A stretch of DNA of 64,000 nt from an uncultured Opitutales bacterium. GTDB lineage: Bacteria > Verrucomicrobiota > Verrucomicrobiia > Opitutales > Seribacteraceae. The notes beneath the pieces are model-generated. The model saw only the letters and a list, made by a program, of their open reading frames with translations. It made no database searches and was not told the origin of the DNA. Each line of letters begins with the position of its first letter. The stretch's first letter is position 1. A program made the translations under genes and the position numbers. Location: the NCBI GenBank assembly GCA_905478775.1, contig CAJQKB010000090.1, forward strand, positions 1 through 64,000, written 5' to 3'. Positions 61,393-64,000 of the stretch are shown one piece after another.

Positions 61393-62325
61393 ATGGTAAA
61401 GCATGTTCCAGTTTTATTGGAGGAGAGTTTGGGCTTTCTTAAGCCTGAGAATGGAGGCAGATTTGCAGATTTGACTTACGGCGGTGGCGGTCACTCAGAT
61501 GCGATTTTAGGAGCAAGTGAGGAGGCGGAGCTCGTGTCCTTTGACTGTGATCCCGATGCTCTGGTTCGTTCCGAAAAAACATCCAGTCAGTTTGGGGATC
61601 GTTTTACTTTTCACGACTTAAGCTTCCAGAAGATGGACGAAGTATCATCGCCAGAAGATTTTGACGGCGTGCTGATGGACTTAGGGATTTCTTCTTTCCA
61701 ATTAATGGAGCCGCTAAAAGGTTTTTCTTTTAGATTGGATGCACCTATTGATATGCGCCTGGATCCAAGAGAGGGTCAAAGTGCAGCAGAATTTTTAGAA
61801 ACTGCATCCCGTGAAAGCTTGGTGCGTGCGGTTCGAGAGTATGGCGAGGAGCGCCGCTGGAGTCGCGTAGTTAATGCCATACTTGATGCTAGAGGTACTG
61901 GGGTGCTGCAAAGAACAATGAGTGCTGCAGAGTTAGTTTCCAATGCGGTGGGTGGTCTCAGGATTAGGCAGCGAATTCATCCCGCAACCAAGACTTTTCA
62001 AGGAATTAGGATTGCCATTAACGGTGAGATGGAGGCATTGGCAGTGACATTGCCTAAGGCATTCCGCTCGCTCAAGCCCGGTGGAGTTCTTGCGGTAATT
62101 TCCTTCCATTCATTGGAGGATAGGATGGTCAAGAGGTTCATGAGGAAAATGGCGGGTCGCCCCGTTCACAGATGGGATAGGAGTGTATTGGATGATCGAA
62201 AGGTATGTGCAGAGATGTTGAATACCAAGATCATTATTCCATCCAAGGAAGAAGTAGAGGCTAACCCGCGCAGTAGATCCGCTAGAATGCGTGTATTGAA
62301 GAAAATAGAGCAACCTAATCTGTAG
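61393..62325 (+). CDS. rsmH: 16S rRNA (cytosine-1402-N4)-methyltransferase
   Basis: A 310-residue protein from the ATG at 61393, where the family start HVPVLLEESL follows; the frame is open from 61354. The SAM-binding motif DLTYGGGGHSDAIL is near residue 27, followed by DGVLMDLGISSFQL, PIDMRLDPREG and FISFHSLEDRMVKRF-like VISFHSLEDRMVKRF. RsmH methylates C1402 in the P site of 16S rRNA. It is part of the conserved mra cluster. The ftsL-like gene begins inside its stop codon (TAGTG). Confidence 0.97.
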   Translation: MVKHVPVLLEESLGFLKPENGGRFADLTYGGGGHSDAILGASEEAELVSFDCDPDALVRSEKTSSQFGDRFTFHDLSFQKMDEVSSPEDFDGVLMDLGISSFQLMEPLKGFSFRLDAPIDMRLDPREGQSAAEFLETASRESLVRAVREYGEERRWSRVVNAILDARGTGVLQRTMSAAELVSNAVGGLRIRQRIHPATKTFQGIRIAINGEMEALAVTLPKAFRSLKPGGVLAVISFHSLEDRMVKRFMRKMAGRPVHRWDRSVLDDRKVCAEMLNTKIIIPSKEEVEANPRSRSARMRVLKKIEQPNL

Positions 62326-62687
62326 TGAATAGTAACACAAAAAACTTCAGTCGATATATTTTTGTTCTCGGTTCTGCCTTATTGTTGTTTTTTGGGGGAG
62401 GTGCACTTTCGATTGTCTGGTTGAGGATGGAGATTTCTGCAGTGGCAAAGAATTGCGGTCAACTGGAGGGGCAAATGGAGATTGTGGGGCGAGAGGTAAA
62501 TCAATTAAGAGGGCAGAAGTCGAAGTCGCTCCGGCCTTCTTCATTGGCTGTTATGGTGGAAGGTCGATTATCGATGCCTGTGGCAAGAAATACTTTTCAT
62601 ATTTCAGGGTCGGATTTGGTGGACCGGGTAGGTGATGGTAGACCTAGACTCTACAAGGTTCAGGGAGAATTTGCCGGAACGCGGTAA
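62325..62687 (+). CDS. ftsL: FtsL-like cell division protein
   Basis: A 120-residue protein with a GTG start that shares a base with the rsmH stop. One membrane helix lies at about 11-31 (YIFVLGSALLLFFGGGALSI), followed by a short coiled coil (GQLEGQMEIVGREVNQLRGQ). The sequence itself is weakly conserved in this family, so the name rests mainly on the position between rsmH and ftsI and on size and topology. FtsL works with FtsB and FtsQ in the divisome. Its stop overlaps the next start (TAATG). Confidence 0.65.
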   Translation: MNSNTKNFSRYIFVLGSALLLFFGGGALSIVWLRMEISAVAKNCGQLEGQMEIVGREVNQLRGQKSKSLRPSSLAVMVEGRLSMPVARNTFHISGSDLVDRVGDGRPRLYKVQGEFAGTR

Positions 62688-64000
62688 TGAAGAGCGTTTT
62701 TATTTCTCCTTTTCGTTTTTACCTCGTTTTCTTTGCTGTCTCTATAACTTTTTGCTCGTTGGGGGGCAGACTTGTTTACCTCCAAGTATTCAAAGCAAAT
62801 GAATTTGTCGGTTTTGCACAGGGTGCCCGTAAGAATTTTGTTACCTTAAAGGCAAGGCGGGGAGATATTGTAGATCGAAAGGGGAATCTTTTAGCGACTA
62901 CCCGTTCGGTAGTAAATGTAGGAATGGATCCGTATTCAATTAAAGAGGAAGATTATGGGAAATTTGAAGAGCTTTCAAAATTACTCGAAATCCCGCTCGA
63001 TAAAATTGAAGACGCGGTCGCAAAAAAGATAACCAAAGGAACTCAATTTAAGGGAGAAATTAAAAAAGTGCGTTGGGTTAAATTAAAGGAAGAAGTGGAT
63101 GAAGAAACCTACCGTAAGATAAAAACTTTAAAATTGGATGGCGTATATGGAAATTTTAAGCATTCCCGTCTGTATCCAGGTAACCGCCTAGGGAGTCATA
63201 TATTAGGATATCTGAACAAAGAAGGACTGGCCACCATGGGAGTTGAGAGATTTGCAAATTACTACTTAAAAGGGCAGGATGGATGGAAGGAGAGCGAGAA
63301 AGACGGTAAAAGAAGGGAAATGCCTCAGCATCGAATTTTAGAAGTTTCCCCTACAAATGGTCTGAATGTTGAATTAACAATTGATTGGATGATTCAAGAT
63401 ATGGTGGAAAAAGAATTAGCCAGGATCGTCGAGGATTATAATCCATTAAGTGCCAGTATGATTGTGAGTGAACCTCGATCGGGGAATATACTTGCACTTG
63501 CAAATGTACCAGATTTTGATCCGAATTTTTATAATAAATCAGATTTAGCATTTCAACGAAATCGAGCTTTATCAGATTTATATGAGCCTGGTTCGACTTT
63601 TAAGATTGTAGCAGTGAGTGGTTGTATGAATGACGGATTAGTAGATGCTGATGATATAATTGATTGTTCAGTTTCAACAGTTCAGAAGGGAGCAAAAAAA
63701 TTAAGACTCCCTGGGGATCATCACCCACTGGGGAAAATTAGCGTGAAAAAAGTAGTGCAGAAATCAAGTAATAGGGGAGCTGCTCAATTAGGGATAAAAT
63801 TAGGATCTCAGCGATTATACGAATATTGTCGAGCATTTGGCTTTGGTGAAAAAACGGGGTTTGGCATCGGTGGGGAAAGGAAGGGAATATTACATCATCC
63901 CAAAAATTGGGATGGGTTAACAATTACCCGACTACCCATGGGGCATGCTGTTAGTGCGACCGCAATGCAGGTACATTCTTCAATGTCAACAATTGCAAAT
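62687..64000 (+). CDS. ftsI: peptidoglycan D,D-transpeptidase FtsI (partial, cut by right window edge)
   Basis: The frame is open from the ATG at 62687 to the window end, so 438 residues are visible and the C-terminus is missing. An N-terminal membrane helix (FRFYLVFFAVSITFCSLGGRL) precedes the pedestal domain with RRGDIVDRKGNLLA and GVERFANYYLKG. The transpeptidase domain carries the catalytic SxxK (EPGSTFKI) and the SxN motif (KSSNRGAAQLG); the KTG motif lies beyond the edge. FtsI cross-links septal peptidoglycan. It overlaps the ftsL stop by one base. Confidence 0.92.
   Translation, partial: MKSVFISPFRFYLVFFAVSITFCSLGGRLVYLQVFKANEFVGFAQGARKNFVTLKARRGDIVDRKGNLLATTRSVVNVGMDPYSIKEEDYGKFEELSKLLEIPLDKIEDAVAKKITKGTQFKGEIKKVRWVKLKEEVDEETYRKIKTLKLDGVYGNFKHSRLYPGNRLGSHILGYLNKEGLATMGVERFANYYLKGQDGWKESEKDGKRREMPQHRILEVSPTNGLNVELTIDWMIQDMVEKELARIVEDYNPLSASMIVSEPRSGNILALANVPDFDPNFYNKSDLAFQRNRALSDLYEPGSTFKIVAVSGCMNDGLVDADDIIDCSVSTVQKGAKKLRLPGDHHPLGKISVKKVVQKSSNRGAAQLGIKLGSQRLYEYCRAFGFGEKTGFGIGGERKGILHHPKNWDGLTITRLPMGHAVSATAMQVHSSMSTIAN

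Noticed and set aside
1-64000. Mobile elements, CRISPR arrays, phage genes and rRNA genes.
   Set aside because: I looked for transposase, integrase, regularly spaced repeats and rRNA sequence across the window and saw none.

Overview
The window reads as chromosomal DNA of a Gram-negative bacterium from the PVC group, most likely Verrucomicrobiota. This is inferred from gene content: DUF1080 hydrolase, PQQ-type propeller, ResB/CcsA cytochrome c maturation, lipid A glycosylation gene waaA, an mraZ-rsmH-ftsL-ftsI start of a cell-wall cluster, and GYF/RDD proteins. The DNA is moderately AT-rich and coding-dense. Many start codons have no obvious Shine-Dalgarno motif. I see no transposase, integrase, phage or CRISPR, and no gene-free stretch over 300 bases.

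Layout: (1) 1-5.1 kb, minus-strand holA (cut by the left edge) and cinA, then plus-strand uvrC and a PQQ propeller protein. (2) 5.1-7.6 kb, a two-gene sugar-acid module (AraD1/GguC-like dehydratase and alpha-ketoglutaric semialdehyde dehydrogenase). (3) 7.6-26.9 kb, the most unusual region: eleven plus-strand genes in close array. They encode a double-GTPase-family NTPase, a GAP1-N2 transmembrane protein, a giant coiled-coil transmembrane protein, a GYF-RDD protein, a TolQ/ExbB-type channel, two paralogous TolR/ExbD-like proteins, a small two-helix protein, an Ig/TSP3/vWA/YHS mosaic protein, a membrane-anchored alpha-toroid protein and a secreted protein with eight NPF motifs. I infer an envelope-spanning, GTP-controlled machine driven by the proton-motive force. 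(4) 26.9-34.2 kb, a MORN lipoprotein, a dead protease-like protein beside a four-PDZ Deg protease, an AI-2E-family permease, a DUF1080 protein and a PrsW-type membrane protease. (5) 34.3-38.1 kb, dnaE and rpsU. (6) 38.2-41.6 kb, a two-gene candidate signalling or conflict pair: a TPR-S/SLOG-like/class III cyclase protein followed by a TIR-FGE protein. (7) 41.7-49.6 kb, lysS, a small membrane protein, a minus-strand lipoprotein-resB-ccsA operon, and ychF. (8) 49.7-59.8 kb, tRNA-His, an alpha/beta hydrolase, waaA, then trpA, miaA, nadK and a pseudokinase-lipoprotein-PpiD-like trio. (9) 59.8-64 kb, tlyA, then mraZ behind a five-copy 10-bp TGG array, rsmH, an ftsL-like gene and ftsI, which runs off the right edge.

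Family assignments come from reading motifs by eye, without database searches. Housekeeping calls are secure. Functions in regions 3 and 6 are inferences from domain content and gene order.
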